From NCBI GenBank assembly GCA_964430305.1, contig CAYSEX010000003.1, positions 20,400-84,399 on the forward strand: a DNA stretch of 64,000 bases, in the 5' to 3' direction. The notes below the pieces were generated by a model. That model did no database searches. It saw only the letters and a program-made list of their open reading frames with translations, and had not been told where the DNA came from. The position numbers and the translations under genes are program-made. Numbering within the stretch: position 1 is the first letter of the stretch; each line of letters opens with the position of its first letter. Shown piece after piece: positions 17,112-25,906 of the stretch. This stretch comes from CAIZGX01 sp964430305 (GTDB lineage: Bacteria > Bacteroidota > Bacteroidia > Flavobacteriales_D > Sanyastnellaceae).

Positions 17112-18535
17112 TAGAAGGCAAAATAGATGAATGATTTTTCTTCACCAAGTCCGAAATCCAATATGATGAAAAAGAGTATGTAAGCTAAAACCGCCCTCAT
17201 TTTGAGATTTCTTTCGTCACGTCTGAAGTGCCAATCTCCAAGCAACAATGGGAGTATGTATATGAGAGCAATTTTCCCTCCTGGTGCATTTAAAATTTCA
17301 TTCGGAGCTTGAACAAGACTTTGACCTATTTTATAGATATAATCGAAAGCTATTTGTACACTACTTGCTCGGAAGAATATCCAAGCAAAAGTTACAAAAA
17401 AGAAGGTGAGTGTCATTTGACGTATTTCCTTTAAGCTTGGCAAACTGCTTTTCTCGGCCACAATCTCGGTTAAGTTTTTTTGATTTATGTTCACGAGTTG
17501 AAGAGTAAGAAACCCGCAGGCATGTATAAATCCCCAAATAATGAAGTTCCAACTAGCGCCATGCCAGAAACCACTGACTAAAAAAATGATGAGGACATTT
17601 CGAAATGTTTTTCTTTTGCCCAATTTTGATCCACCCAAAGGAATGTACACATAATCTCTGAACCATGAGGAAAGTGAAATGTGCCAACGCCTCCAAAATT
17701 CAGCAATGTTTCTTGAGAAATAAGGGAATTTGAAATTGCTCAATAGTTCAAATCCAAACAATTTGGCGGTGCCAATAGCAATATCAGAATAACCAGAGAA
17801 GTCACCGTAAATTTGGAAGCTGAAAGCAATGGCACCTACAATGAGTGTTGCTGCATTGTGATCGGAATAATGTTGAAAGACCTCATCTGCCAATCCGGCA
17901 AGTGAATCTGCGATAACTACTTTTTTGAATAATCCCCATAGAATGAGTTTTCCTCCTTCAATGGCCTGCTCATATTTAAATATTCGTGATTTTTGAATTT
18001 GAGGTAGTAAGTGATTTGCTCTTTCAATGGGTCCAGCCACTAAAAGTGGAAAGAAGCTAACAAAAACGGAATAATCAACAATGTTATTTACAGGAGATCT
18101 TTGTCCTCTGTAAATATCGAAAACATATGACATCCCATGGAATGTGTAAAATGAAATGCCTATGGGAAGAGCTACATGAAGTAGGATGGGATTCATGTGC
18201 ATACCAAAAAGTTCAAAGCACTCTTGGAGCTGAGCTGCAAAGAAGTTGTAATATTTGAATATGCCAAGAATGAGCAGGTTATTCAGTATGCTTAACCACA
18301 GAAAGAGCTTGGCTCTTTTTCTGTTTGTTGAAGCTACCCAAAAACCATAAAAATAATCGAGAGCAGTGCTTAGAAGTAGTAAACACAAAAACTTCCAACT
18401 CCACCAAGCATAGAAAAAATAACTTGCTACAAGTACTAACGCATTTTGCAAACGAAGTGATTTGTTACATACAAACCAATAGAGTGCAAACACCACCGGT
18501 AAAAACAGAAAGAATTCAATTGAGTTAAATAGCAC
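17111..18535 (-). CDS. MBOAT family O-acyltransferase (AlgI/DltB-like)
   Basis: 474 residues with roughly ten or more membrane segments. HISLSSWFRDYVYIPLGGSK and the later GFWHGASWNFIIWG with the conserved His are the MBOAT signature. It transfers acyl groups (often acetyl) from a cytoplasmic donor across the membrane for glycan modification. The start codon is GTG: an in-frame TGA lies immediately upstream, and the first residues (LFNSIEFFLFLPVVF) match the normal N-terminus of the family. It overlaps the SGNH partner gene by 1 nt. Confidence 0.92.
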   Translation of the reverse strand: MLFNSIEFFLFLPVVFALYWFVCNKSLRLQNALVLVASYFFYAWWSWKFLCLLLLSTALDYFYGFWVASTNRKRAKLFLWLSILNNLLILGIFKYYNFFAAQLQECFELFGMHMNPILLHVALPIGISFYTFHGMSYVFDIYRGQRSPVNNIVDYSVFVSFFPLLVAGPIERANHLLPQIQKSRIFKYEQAIEGGKLILWGLFKKVVIADSLAGLADEVFQHYSDHNAATLIVGAIAFSFQIYGDFSGYSDIAIGTAKLFGFELLSNFKFPYFSRNIAEFWRRWHISLSSWFRDYVYIPLGGSKLGKRKTFRNVLIIFLVSGFWHGASWNFIIWGFIHACGFLTLQLVNINQKNLTEIVAEKSSLPSLKEIRQMTLTFFFVTFAWIFFRASSVQIAFDYIYKIGQSLVQAPNEILNAPGGKIALIYILPLLLGDWHFRRDERNLKMRAVLAYILFFIILDFGLGEEKSFIYFAF

Positions 18536-18674
18536 TCAGGTAAAATTTACAAGTTTGTATGAATAATGAGCCTAAAAGTAAGCGATACTCTCACTTTCGG
18601 GCATGCGAATATATTGTTCTTTTTTCATTTACATTCCCATTAGCAAGCATACTTTCAATACAAATGGAAATGTA

Positions 18675-18700
18675 AAAAGCCAGTCAATTGACTGGCTTTT
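18675..18700 (-). terminator. Intrinsic terminator of initiator tRNA-Met
   Basis: A 26-nt perfect palindrome with GCCAGTC/GACTGGC core and A4/T4 flanks, 6 nt past the tRNA 3' end on the minus strand. It is symmetric, so it could work both ways. Confidence 0.8.
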
Positions 18701-18705
18701 CTTAG

Positions 18706-18778
18706 TAGCGGGGACAGGACTCGAACCTGTGGCCTTTGGGTTATGAGCCCAACGAGCTACCAACTGCTCCACCCCGCA
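18706..18778 (-). tRNA. Initiator tRNA-fMet (CAT)
   Basis: 73-nt cloverleaf with loop CTCATAA (CAT). Two initiator hallmarks are visible: position 1 (T) and 72 (T) do not pair, and the anticodon stem TTGGG/CCCAA has three consecutive G-C pairs next to the loop. The body GCGGGGTGGAGCAG matches bacterial initiator tRNAs. Discriminator A; no encoded CCA. Confidence 0.96.
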
Positions 18779-18801
18779 ATATAAAATCCCGATTGGGAGT
18801 G

Positions 18802-18809
18802 CAAATATA
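18802..18809 (-). promoter_or_regulatory. -7 element of initiator tRNA
   Basis: TATATTTG followed by CAC; a TTG lies 21 nt upstream as possible -33. It sits back to back with the era -7 box, only 2 nt apart. Confidence 0.6.
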
Positions 18810-18811
18810 GC

Positions 18812-18819
18812 TAATTTTG
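18812..18819 (+). promoter_or_regulatory. -7 element of era-ispE
   Basis: TAATTTTG, exact match, 8 nt before the era ATG, with a TTG 16 nt upstream. Predicted leader is only about 3-4 nt. Confidence 0.5.
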
Positions 18820-18827
18820 TTCTAGAT

Positions 18828-19742
18828 ATGCAAGAAGAAAAAAAAGAATTAGAGAATTTGCCAATTCACAAAGCCGGTTTTGTAAACCTCATTGGTAATC
18901 CAAATGCCGGGAAATCAACCCTCATGAATGCTTTGTTAGGAGAGAAACTAAGTATTGTTACTCCGAAGGCGCAGACCACACGACATCGAATTATGGGGAT
19001 TCTCAATGGAGACGATTACCAAATTGTTTATTCCGATACCCCCGGTGTTCTTGATCCGAAATACAAATTGCATGAGGGAATGATGAAAGCCGTAGGATCA
19101 GCTTTGACCGATGCTGATTTGATTTTACTGGTTATAGACTTGTCAGACAATACCCCATTCCATGCCGCAACATTGGAGAAGTTAACCAAGGTGAAAATTC
19201 CCATTTTTGTTGTGTTGAATAAATACGATTTAGCTGGAAATGAAGGCGCCAATGAGGCCTTTTCACATTGGCAAACCATTTTACCTGAGGCTAAAATTTT
19301 TCCTGTTAGTGCGCTTGAGAATATTCATACGAAGGAATTGCTGAACGAAGTCATTGCTGTACTTCCTGCTTCATCACCTTATTTCCCAAAGGATGAACTT
19401 TCAGATAAAACCATGAGATTCTTCGCAAGTGAAATTATTCGCGAAAAGATTTTTATGTTGTATGAAAGAGAAATTCCATACTCATGTGAAGTATTAATTG
19501 AATCATTTAAAGAAGAACCTGATATTACTCGGATTTCTGCTGTCATATTAACGGAACGCGACTCACAGAAGGGAATCATCATTGGACATCAAGGAAAAAT
19601 GCTGAAGCGTGTAGGAACAGAAGCCAGAAGAGATTTGGAAGCATTCCTAGGAAGAAAAGTATTCCTTCAAACGCACGTGAAAGTAGAAAAGTGGAGAAAT
19701 AATTTAAGAACTTTGACCCAATTGGGATACATGGAGCAATAA
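18828..19742 (+). CDS. era: GTPase Era
   Basis: 304 residues. GNPNAGKST (residues 23-31) is the P-loop, DTPG the G3 and NKYD the G4 motif, and the C-terminal KH domain is marked by GIIIGHQGKMLKRVG. Era binds 16S rRNA near its 3' end and helps assemble the 30S subunit. Its stop overlaps the ispE ATG by 1 nt. Confidence 0.97.
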   Translation: MQEEKKELENLPIHKAGFVNLIGNPNAGKSTLMNALLGEKLSIVTPKAQTTRHRIMGILNGDDYQIVYSDTPGVLDPKYKLHEGMMKAVGSALTDADLILLVIDLSDNTPFHAATLEKLTKVKIPIFVVLNKYDLAGNEGANEAFSHWQTILPEAKIFPVSALENIHTKELLNEVIAVLPASSPYFPKDELSDKTMRFFASEIIREKIFMLYEREIPYSCEVLIESFKEEPDITRISAVILTERDSQKGIIIGHQGKMLKRVGTEARRDLEAFLGRKVFLQTHVKVEKWRNNLRTLTQLGYMEQ

Positions 19743-20578
19743 TGGTTGTTTTTCCAAATGCAAAATTAAATCTAGGCTTGTTTGTTACTGAAAAGCGTAC
19801 TGACGGATTCCATAATTTGGAATCCTTATTTGTGCCTATTCCACTAGCTGACATTTTAGAAATTTTACCAGCGGATGCATTTCAATTGACGGTAACTGGA
19901 CTTTCCTTTTCTGGTGACTTCACAGATAATATTGTTTATAAAGCTTGGAAATTATTGAGCGAAAAGCACAATTGTCCGCCTGTACAGGTGTTTCTCAGAA
20001 AAATTATTCCCAATGGAGCGGGAATGGGGGGAGGTTCATCAAACGGTGCTTTTATGTTACAAGCATTGAATGATCTATTCCAGTTGAACATAGACAGTGA
20101 TGATTTACTTGAGTATGCTGCTGAACTGGGAAGTGATTGTCCGTTCTTCTTATACAATAGACCAATGCTCGTTACGGGTAGAGGAGAAGTGCTTACGGAA
20201 ATCAATATTGAATTGGAATCTTGCTGGCTTGTCCTTGTAAAACCATCTGTTTCGATTTCTACAAAAGAAGCTTTTTCAGGAATTTCTCCAAAAGCTTCAA
20301 CCATGGATTGGAATGCATTTAATGCAAATCCAGAGTCAAACTGGAATCGGTTAAGAAACGATTTTGAAAATTCTGTATTCCCGAATCATCATGTACTTCC
20401 AAAAATTAAAAAGACACTTCTAGAGTTTGATCCGTTCTTCTGCTCTATGACTGGGACTGGTAGTACTTTATTTGCACTATATAAAAAAGAGCCTCACATG
20501 AGTGAAGCTCTTTTTGAATCTTGTTTCTTTTGGAAGGGAGAGTATAACTTTACTCACCAGCTGCTTCCGCTTTCTTAA
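19742..20578 (+). CDS. ispE: 4-diphosphocytidyl-2-C-methyl-D-erythritol kinase IspE
   Basis: 278 residues. GHMP kinase of the MEP isoprenoid pathway that phosphorylates the 2-OH of CDP-ME. N-terminal FPNAKLNLGLFV, the ATP loop PNGAGMGGGSSNGAF (about residues 85-100) and C-terminal SMTGTGSTLFALY are diagnostic. It is translationally coupled to era. The last 29 nt overlap the convergent lipoprotein gene, and a terminator for that gene lies within the ispE coding sequence (20484-20515). Confidence 0.95.
   Translation: MVVFPNAKLNLGLFVTEKRTDGFHNLESLFVPIPLADILEILPADAFQLTVTGLSFSGDFTDNIVYKAWKLLSEKHNCPPVQVFLRKIIPNGAGMGGGSSNGAFMLQALNDLFQLNIDSDDLLEYAAELGSDCPFFLYNRPMLVTGRGEVLTEINIELESCWLVLVKPSVSISTKEAFSGISPKASTMDWNAFNANPESNWNRLRNDFENSVFPNHHVLPKIKKTLLEFDPFFCSMTGTGSTLFALYKKEPHMSEALFESCFFWKGEYNFTHQLLPLS
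20484..20515 (-). terminator. Intragenic terminator for the LPP20-like lipoprotein, inside ispE
   Basis: Stem AAAAAGAGC / GCTCTTTTT with an inner TCAC/GTGA pair and one C-A mismatch. On the minus strand it lies 34 nt past the lipoprotein stop and ends in six T. On the plus strand the same hairpin sits in the ispE frame followed by five T. Confidence 0.65.
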
Positions 20579-21098
20579 TTTCTTCGTCGATCATCTTTTC
20601 AATGGTCTCACGCTCAGCATCAGAAAGTTTTGCGTTTAACTTAATCTGCTTTTTCATGAAGCGAAACATATCACGTTTGTGTATCTCGTAGGCCATGTAT
20701 ACAGAATATGTACCGTCTTCTTTTTTATATTTCTCTTCACCAATCTTTCGTAAATCAGCAATCTGAGTATTTGTAACTTCTCTTGCAAGGCTTTGAAATT
20801 TATCTGTAATTTCTGATTTGTTGTTTAGTTCTGTTTCCCCCAAATATTGGTCTGCAACAACTTTAATGTTGGTTTCAACTTGTTGAGCCAATACCTTCTT
20901 TGCTTGCAGATCCGCTTTGTTTCGGGCTACGTTTTCATCCATACTTTCACCTTTTCCGGTGCCTCTGAAGTATCGGTTGTTCGATTCATATTTATCACCA
21001 GTAAATGGTTCTTTAACTTTTGTTCCAAGTGGATTACTTGAATTACAAGCAGCTAGTAAAACTAGAGCGATGCTTGAGAATAGGAAAAACTTTTTCAT
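20550..21098 (-). CDS. LPP20-like lipoprotein
   Basis: 182 residues. Signal peptide with lipobox LLAAC (Cys at residue 18), then YFRGTGKGESMDENVARNKA, the start of the LPP20-like domain in which a helix of Ala/Lys/Gln-rich character is followed by strands ending KEDGTYSVYMAYEI. The C-terminus is a charged helix (DAERETIEKMIDEEIKKAE), possibly a coiled coil. Role unknown; such lipoproteins are usually outer-membrane. The 3' end overlaps ispE by 29 nt in convergent orientation. Confidence 0.75.
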   Translation of the reverse strand: MKKFFLFSSIALVLLAACNSSNPLGTKVKEPFTGDKYESNNRYFRGTGKGESMDENVARNKADLQAKKVLAQQVETNIKVVADQYLGETELNNKSEITDKFQSLAREVTNTQIADLRKIGEEKYKKEDGTYSVYMAYEIHKRDMFRFMKKQIKLNAKLSDAERETIEKMIDEEIKKAEAAGE

Positions 21099-21151
21099 AA
21101 AGTTGCTTTTTGATTTCGTTATAAATATAGTGCCAGACTACCAAGAAGCAA

Positions 21152-23662
21152 TTAATAGCTCCATTTTTTTGTGTAGGTATTCCAAAAGCTGATTCCAAAC
21201 TTCAAGGTGTAATTGGCAGCATCAATATTCGAATCAGCAGTTACAGCATACAAGCCAAATTTAAAAAGTTGGCGTTTTATTCTGACAGCGCGTTCTAGTC
21301 CGACGTATATTTCTTGGTGGTAGAAGTTTTCACTTGGAATCATGATAAATGCGCCACCTGCAGCCTCCTCTAAGCGCAGTTTATTTACAAGCGGAATTTT
21401 GTTTAAAAACATTCCTTTGAAGTGGTGAATGTAATTTCCTCTGAAATACGAATTGGGGGTTAGAAAGGTTGGTCCCATGAGTTGGAAAGATGAAAGCGGA
21501 TTAGAGAAAAAGAAGTAGTCAGATCCTCTGAAGTATTTATACTCTGCAATGCGCAAACTGGCTTTGTTAACAAAAGCACCACCAAGAATTGACCAAGCAC
21601 CTTCGCCAATGCGTGGAACGTCAAATTCATCTCGTGCTCCCAATTCTACGTAATCGAAATTAACTTCACTATTCAAAATGTTCGGAATTCCTTTTCTGTA
21701 TTTGAAAAAGATTTCGGGGTATTTAAATCCTGTTACAATTTTTTTGTTTCGTTTGTAATAATACGATTGACCCAATCGAATTTGCATGTCGAGTCGAACT
21801 TCAAATTTTCGATATCTAGTAAACGAAATAGGGGAGTTTACGTCGCCAAAAACTTGACCCGACCAATTGTCTTGAATAAGGTTGTTGATGGGTTTTTGGT
21901 CACAATAATCCACCGTCAATTCAGCATACATTCCATTAACAATTTCCATACGCTGTGCAACGGAGAATTGTTGGTTGCGAACGTAATTGGATCGACTAAA
22001 AAAGGTTGTTAGCGATGCATAATCATTCAGCAAATCATAATAATCACCAAATCGAATAAACGTTCTTACAAACTTGCGCGGTAGATATGTTAAGCCAACT
22101 CCCACTTTACCTCTGACGTCTTTGTTATTGAAACCGTAGTCTATCATACCATCGGTTTCAAGATAGAAGTCATTTTCGAATTCTTTTGAGAATGCCCCAC
22201 TGAGGTTATGTCTATATCCACCAATTCCAAAAAAGTTGAGTTGACCAATGATGGGGGCTATATAATAAGCCGTTCCTGTTTCTCTATTGCGAATACCAAT
22301 TCCGCTTAATGTTACATCCCAAAATGTTATTTTGTTGTAAGCCGAATCTATTTTGTCGTAGTAATTGGGTTGGTCCATTTCAAACTGCAAGGAATCTTGC
22401 ATGAGAATGTGCTTTTTCTCGATTAATTCCAGGGGTACAACCTGCTCATTGATCCAGTAGCAAGAATCTCTATATAAAGCATCTTGGGCATAACTCTGAA
22501 TTTCATTTTTAGCCAAATTGAAACGAACAGTTTGTTCAAAATCATAGTTGGAATAGGCCACTTTAATTTTACCTAAATACTGACTACGTCCCTCTGTTGC
22601 CAGCGTTGTAAGTTCTTTCGATGAAGTGACCCAAGTGTCTTGTATGGGCATGAATGACTCTTTCCATAGGAAATCTTTGAAGGTATGCATGACAGAATTG
22701 TTCATGCTTAACTCAATTTTTCCAATGACAAATGTGGTGTCTTGAATCCAGAGCGTTCCGTTCAAAGTTGGCTCTTCCTTAAAAAGAGGGGTGCATTTAA
22801 TTTTATAAAATTTACGGTTATATAAAGAGTCAATTCCAACCAATTCATATTTGTAATTCAAGAATGCAGTTGGAGATAGTGGTGAGACAATCATTTTATC
22901 TGCAAGTTCTTTTTTGCTTAAGTTGTTGTCGAACAAATTATAATCTGTAAAATAAAGTGGACTATTCAAGAGGTAAGGATCATCCCAACCAGCAAATTGA
23001 CTCATAATGCCTTGTTCCCCATACTCGATATTCATTCCTACGCTTACACCCAATTTATCTTGGTCTACAACATGGTCTTCATATGCTTCCACATGCGCTT
23101 GTATGTTGTTTTTGGTGTGATGAATTTGAGCAACAGATTCTAATAGGGTTTCAATGGATTTCAATTCTTTCCACGTTTTATTTATTGAATCGGTTGTGTC
23201 GCGTATCATGCGCGTAACTTCAAGTGTAGAGCGAGAGTATACTTTACAATTGTATGTTTCTGTCTTTTTTTCCCAATCTGATCTGTAATTGGAAGCACCT
23301 TGAACAAGTCTTTTAATAAATGCTTTTCTGTCAGCACTGATTGTAATGGCATTCAATTCACTTGTGTTTTCTTCCAAAAGAATATTCAATTCGACTCTTT
23401 TTTCAAGATTGGAATTGACATGTACCAATTTTGATTTGTAACCCAATAAGCTAAATTGAATATCACATTCCACGGTAGGAACTGAAATGCTATACTCACC
23501 TTTATCATTTGTAATAGCTCCTATGGAAGTACCAGGTATATATACATTAACCTGATACAGCGGCCTATTTTTAACATCGCTAACAACTCCTTTAACTACA
23601 AAAGCCTCCGACTCTGAATAGAGAAAGAGGCTTAAAACAGCTAAAAAAAAATGTTTCATCAA
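21152..23662 (-). CDS. DUF5686 outer-membrane protein with carboxypeptidase-like regulatory domain
   Basis: 836 residues. A signal peptide (to about residue 20) is followed by VKGVVSDVKNRPLYQVNVYI, a CarboxypepD_reg-like beta-sandwich of the type found in front of TonB-dependent receptors, then ITISADRKAFIKRLVQGASNY, a helical region and a long C-terminal stretch of alternating aromatic strands ending in KFGISFWNTYTKKWSY, a beta-barrel end. This layout is that of DUF5686 proteins, of unknown substrate. It follows the DoxX-thioredoxin gene by 12 nt on the same strand, suggesting one operon. Confidence 0.82.
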   Translation of the reverse strand: MMKHFFLAVLSLFLYSESEAFVVKGVVSDVKNRPLYQVNVYIPGTSIGAITNDKGEYSISVPTVECDIQFSLLGYKSKLVHVNSNLEKRVELNILLEENTSELNAITISADRKAFIKRLVQGASNYRSDWEKKTETYNCKVYSRSTLEVTRMIRDTTDSINKTWKELKSIETLLESVAQIHHTKNNIQAHVEAYEDHVVDQDKLGVSVGMNIEYGEQGIMSQFAGWDDPYLLNSPLYFTDYNLFDNNLSKKELADKMIVSPLSPTAFLNYKYELVGIDSLYNRKFYKIKCTPLFKEEPTLNGTLWIQDTTFVIGKIELSMNNSVMHTFKDFLWKESFMPIQDTWVTSSKELTTLATEGRSQYLGKIKVAYSNYDFEQTVRFNLAKNEIQSYAQDALYRDSCYWINEQVVPLELIEKKHILMQDSLQFEMDQPNYYDKIDSAYNKITFWDVTLSGIGIRNRETGTAYYIAPIIGQLNFFGIGGYRHNLSGAFSKEFENDFYLETDGMIDYGFNNKDVRGKVGVGLTYLPRKFVRTFIRFGDYYDLLNDYASLTTFFSRSNYVRNQQFSVAQRMEIVNGMYAELTVDYCDQKPINNLIQDNWSGQVFGDVNSPISFTRYRKFEVRLDMQIRLGQSYYYKRNKKIVTGFKYPEIFFKYRKGIPNILNSEVNFDYVELGARDEFDVPRIGEGAWSILGGAFVNKASLRIAEYKYFRGSDYFFFSNPLSSFQLMGPTFLTPNSYFRGNYIHHFKGMFLNKIPLVNKLRLEEAAGGAFIMIPSENFYHQEIYVGLERAVRIKRQLFKFGLYAVTADSNIDAANYTLKFGISFWNTYTKKWSY

Positions 23663-23674
23663 TTGGAATGACGT

Positions 23675-24727
23675 TTATTGAAACGGAAGGTTACATGCAT
23701 TCTTTAATTCTGATGAAGAAAATTGGTCGCCATAGAATTCTTTTCGAATATTTCCATTCCATAAGTACAATACACCGGGAGTTTCTTTGTCATTCCCCAT
23801 GAGATTCCAGAAAGGAATTACATCAATAACCTGATAAGGATATTTTTTTCCAGCAACTTGAAAGAATTCGTCTATTAAGAAGACTTCTTCATTCATGAAA
23901 TAAATATACACTCTTGGGAAATTGGGGTCTTTCGATAATTCGGTTAGTTGCTTAGCAGCTTCTCGGCAATGTTCGCATCCTGGAACAAAGAAGCATACAA
24001 TGCGTTTGCCTTTGTTGATTTCCACTTTCGTGTTCTTGCCATTGATATTGAAAATGTTTAGTGAAGAAAATTTCGATTCAACTTTCGGGGGCTCGGGCAC
24101 AACTAATTCGGTTGTGACTACTTGGCCACTTGTTGTAGTATTTAACGTATCAGGTTTGAGTGGTTCTTCTTCTACAATTGGTCCTGTTACAGTATTTCCT
24201 GTAGTTGAATTGGGATCAGTAGGTTTAAACGGAAACGACATGAACATGAATAGACAGGAAGTAGTAAATAGGAGTAATAAAATTGAAAAGCGATGCTTCA
24301 TTTCTTGGGTAGGTACTATGCGATAGAGCCAAAAAAGAAGTCCAATGGTGAAGATATTTTTTGCAAAGGCCTCAAACGGAGTCATGGGTATCATTTGGCC
24401 GAAACAGCCGCAGTTTCCATTAAATGGACCAAAAATGACCATTTGATAAGCCAGGTGAATGCAGAAAACAAGGAGTAACAGAATAGTTGAAGGAATAACC
24501 AATCGTTTTAAAAAGTGTGGCTGAAGAATGGCAATACCTAAGGTCAATTCAACGCCAATAATTAATCGAGCAAAATAAGGAGCTGATGACCAATCGGCAA
24601 AACCAAGATCTATGAGTTGTTTTTCGAAGGGCCAAATTGGAAACATTTTGGCAATTCCTGAAAAGACAAAAAGGCCAAAAATTAAAACACGTAAAGTCCA
24701 AGAAATCCAGATTTTTTTATTTTCCAT
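23675..24727 (-). CDS. DoxX/MauE-type membrane protein fused to a thioredoxin-like domain
   Basis: 350 residues in two parts. Residues 1-165 hold four to five membrane helices of DoxX/MauE type, with CGCFGQ between helices, a Cys pair common in MauE-like electron-transfer proteins. After a Pro/Thr linker, residues 215-350 form a thioredoxin-like domain with VPGCEHCREA (CxxC active site CEHC). The topology suggests a periplasmic thioredoxin that may receive electrons via the membrane half, feeding an extracytoplasmic thiol-redox task. A -7 box TAATTTTG ends 4 nt before the ATG. It is upstream of and probably co-transcribed with the DUF5686 gene. Confidence 0.8.
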   Translation of the reverse strand: MENKKIWISWTLRVLIFGLFVFSGIAKMFPIWPFEKQLIDLGFADWSSAPYFARLIIGVELTLGIAILQPHFLKRLVIPSTILLLLVFCIHLAYQMVIFGPFNGNCGCFGQMIPMTPFEAFAKNIFTIGLLFWLYRIVPTQEMKHRFSILLLLFTTSCLFMFMSFPFKPTDPNSTTGNTVTGPIVEEEPLKPDTLNTTTSGQVVTTELVVPEPPKVESKFSSLNIFNINGKNTKVEINKGKRIVCFFVPGCEHCREAAKQLTELSKDPNFPRVYIYFMNEEVFLIDEFFQVAGKKYPYQVIDVIPFWNLMGNDKETPGVLYLWNGNIRKEFYGDQFSSSELKNACNLPFQ

Positions 24728-24731
24728 GATT

Positions 24732-24739
24732 CAAAATTA
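24732..24739 (-). promoter_or_regulatory. -7 element of the DoxX-thioredoxin/DUF5686 operon
   Basis: TAATTTTG, exact match, 4 nt (AATC) before the ATG; predicts a leaderless mRNA. Confidence 0.55.
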
Positions 24740-24829
24740 AGGGTTTAATTGAAAACAGGACCGTGTTTTTCTAAAATCGTGCCGTTAACAAGTTTCAATT
24801 TCATTTCATTAAATTTTTTCGAAGTCATT

Positions 24830-24837
24830 TACCTTTC
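24830..24837 (+). promoter_or_regulatory. Probable -7 element of the OppB-type permease gene
   Basis: TACCTTTC, last base off consensus, 4 nt (ACTT) before the ATG at 24842. It supports that ATG over a TTG at 24749. Confidence 0.4.
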
Positions 24838-24841
24838 ACTT

Positions 24842-25906
24842 ATGAATCTTTTGAAAAAAATCGCGTATCAACTTCTCATACTTTGGGGCGTTGTTACCTT
24901 GGTTTTCATTTTGTTTAATGCAACTGGTAGTGATCCTGTATCACAATTGGTGGGTGAAAGTGCAACGGAAGAGGTGAAGCAAAATGTTAGAGTTAAATTG
25001 GGTTATCACAAAACAGCTTGGATTCGATACTGTGAATATTTGAATAATCTGTCTCCAGTTGGTTATTATCAAGAGGTTAATGCACATGGAGCATTTAACA
25101 GGGATACTACACTAATTCGTGGAATTGAAATTTTGAAGTTCACGCATTCAGGAATTTTTCTGAAATGGCCATCTTTCGGCAGATCTTTTATCACAGAACA
25201 ATCAGTTTTTGAATTGTATTCAGAATCATTTCCCGGAACTTTACTTCTTGCAGTTTCTAGTATTGTATTCAGTATTCTTATTGGTATTCCGATGGGTATA
25301 TGGGCCTACAAGTGGCATGGAACCTGGCTTGATAATTTAATTTTATTCATAAGTGCAATTGGGGTTTCTGGTCCATCATTTTTTGTTGCCATTCTTGTGG
25401 CATGGATTGGAGCTGTATTATTACAACCATACACTGGTTTGAATATGACAGGAAGTTGGTATGAAGTGGATGTATGGGAGGGACGTTATTTGAATTTTTC
25501 AAATATGATTCTTCCCATGATTACCCTGATGATAAGGCCTTTGAGTGTTATTGTTCAATTGGTAAGAAGTTCAATGCTCGAGGTCATGTCATTGGATTAT
25601 ATTCGAACTGCAAGAGCGAAGGGATTGTCTGAATTCAATGTGCTATATAAACATGCTTTGCCCAACGCGCTGAATCCTGTTGTTACGGCTATTTCAGGTT
25701 GGTTTGCTAGTCTTTTAGCAGGAGCTGTTTTTGTGGAGTTCGTTTTTGGTTGGAAGGGAATTGGTCAACTCATGTACTCTGCATTGGAAAAGCAAGATCT
25801 TCCCATTATTATGGCAGGTGTTATTTGGGTTGCCATCATTTTTATATTAGTCAACGCACTCGTTGAATTGATTTATCGTAAACTAGATCCTCGCATTTCT
25901 GACTAG
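24842..25906 (+). CDS. ABC transporter permease, OppB/DppB type (orphan)
   Basis: 354 residues. N-terminal helix (LLKKIAYQLLILWGVVTLVFILFN) then a large periplasmic loop, five further helices and the cytoplasmic EAA-type loop around YIRTARAKGLSEFNVLYKHALPN (read in two parts: YIRTARAKGLS and YKHALPNALNPVVT), typical of OppB. It is an inner-membrane half of a peptide or nickel importer. No OppC, ATPase or binding protein is adjacent; the next gene is on the opposite strand. The start at 24842 gives the canonical N-terminus, while the frame extends back to TTG 24749 without conserved sequence. Confidence 0.87.
   Translation: MNLLKKIAYQLLILWGVVTLVFILFNATGSDPVSQLVGESATEEVKQNVRVKLGYHKTAWIRYCEYLNNLSPVGYYQEVNAHGAFNRDTTLIRGIEILKFTHSGIFLKWPSFGRSFITEQSVFELYSESFPGTLLLAVSSIVFSILIGIPMGIWAYKWHGTWLDNLILFISAIGVSGPSFFVAILVAWIGAVLLQPYTGLNMTGSWYEVDVWEGRYLNFSNMILPMITLMIRPLSVIVQLVRSSMLEVMSLDYIRTARAKGLSEFNVLYKHALPNALNPVVTAISGWFASLLAGAVFVEFVFGWKGIGQLMYSALEKQDLPIIMAGVIWVAIIFILVNALVELIYRKLDPRISD

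Noticed and set aside
24749..24841. TTG start of the OppB-type permease at 24749
   Set aside because: The extension is not family-like and a probable -7 box lies just before the ATG at 24842.
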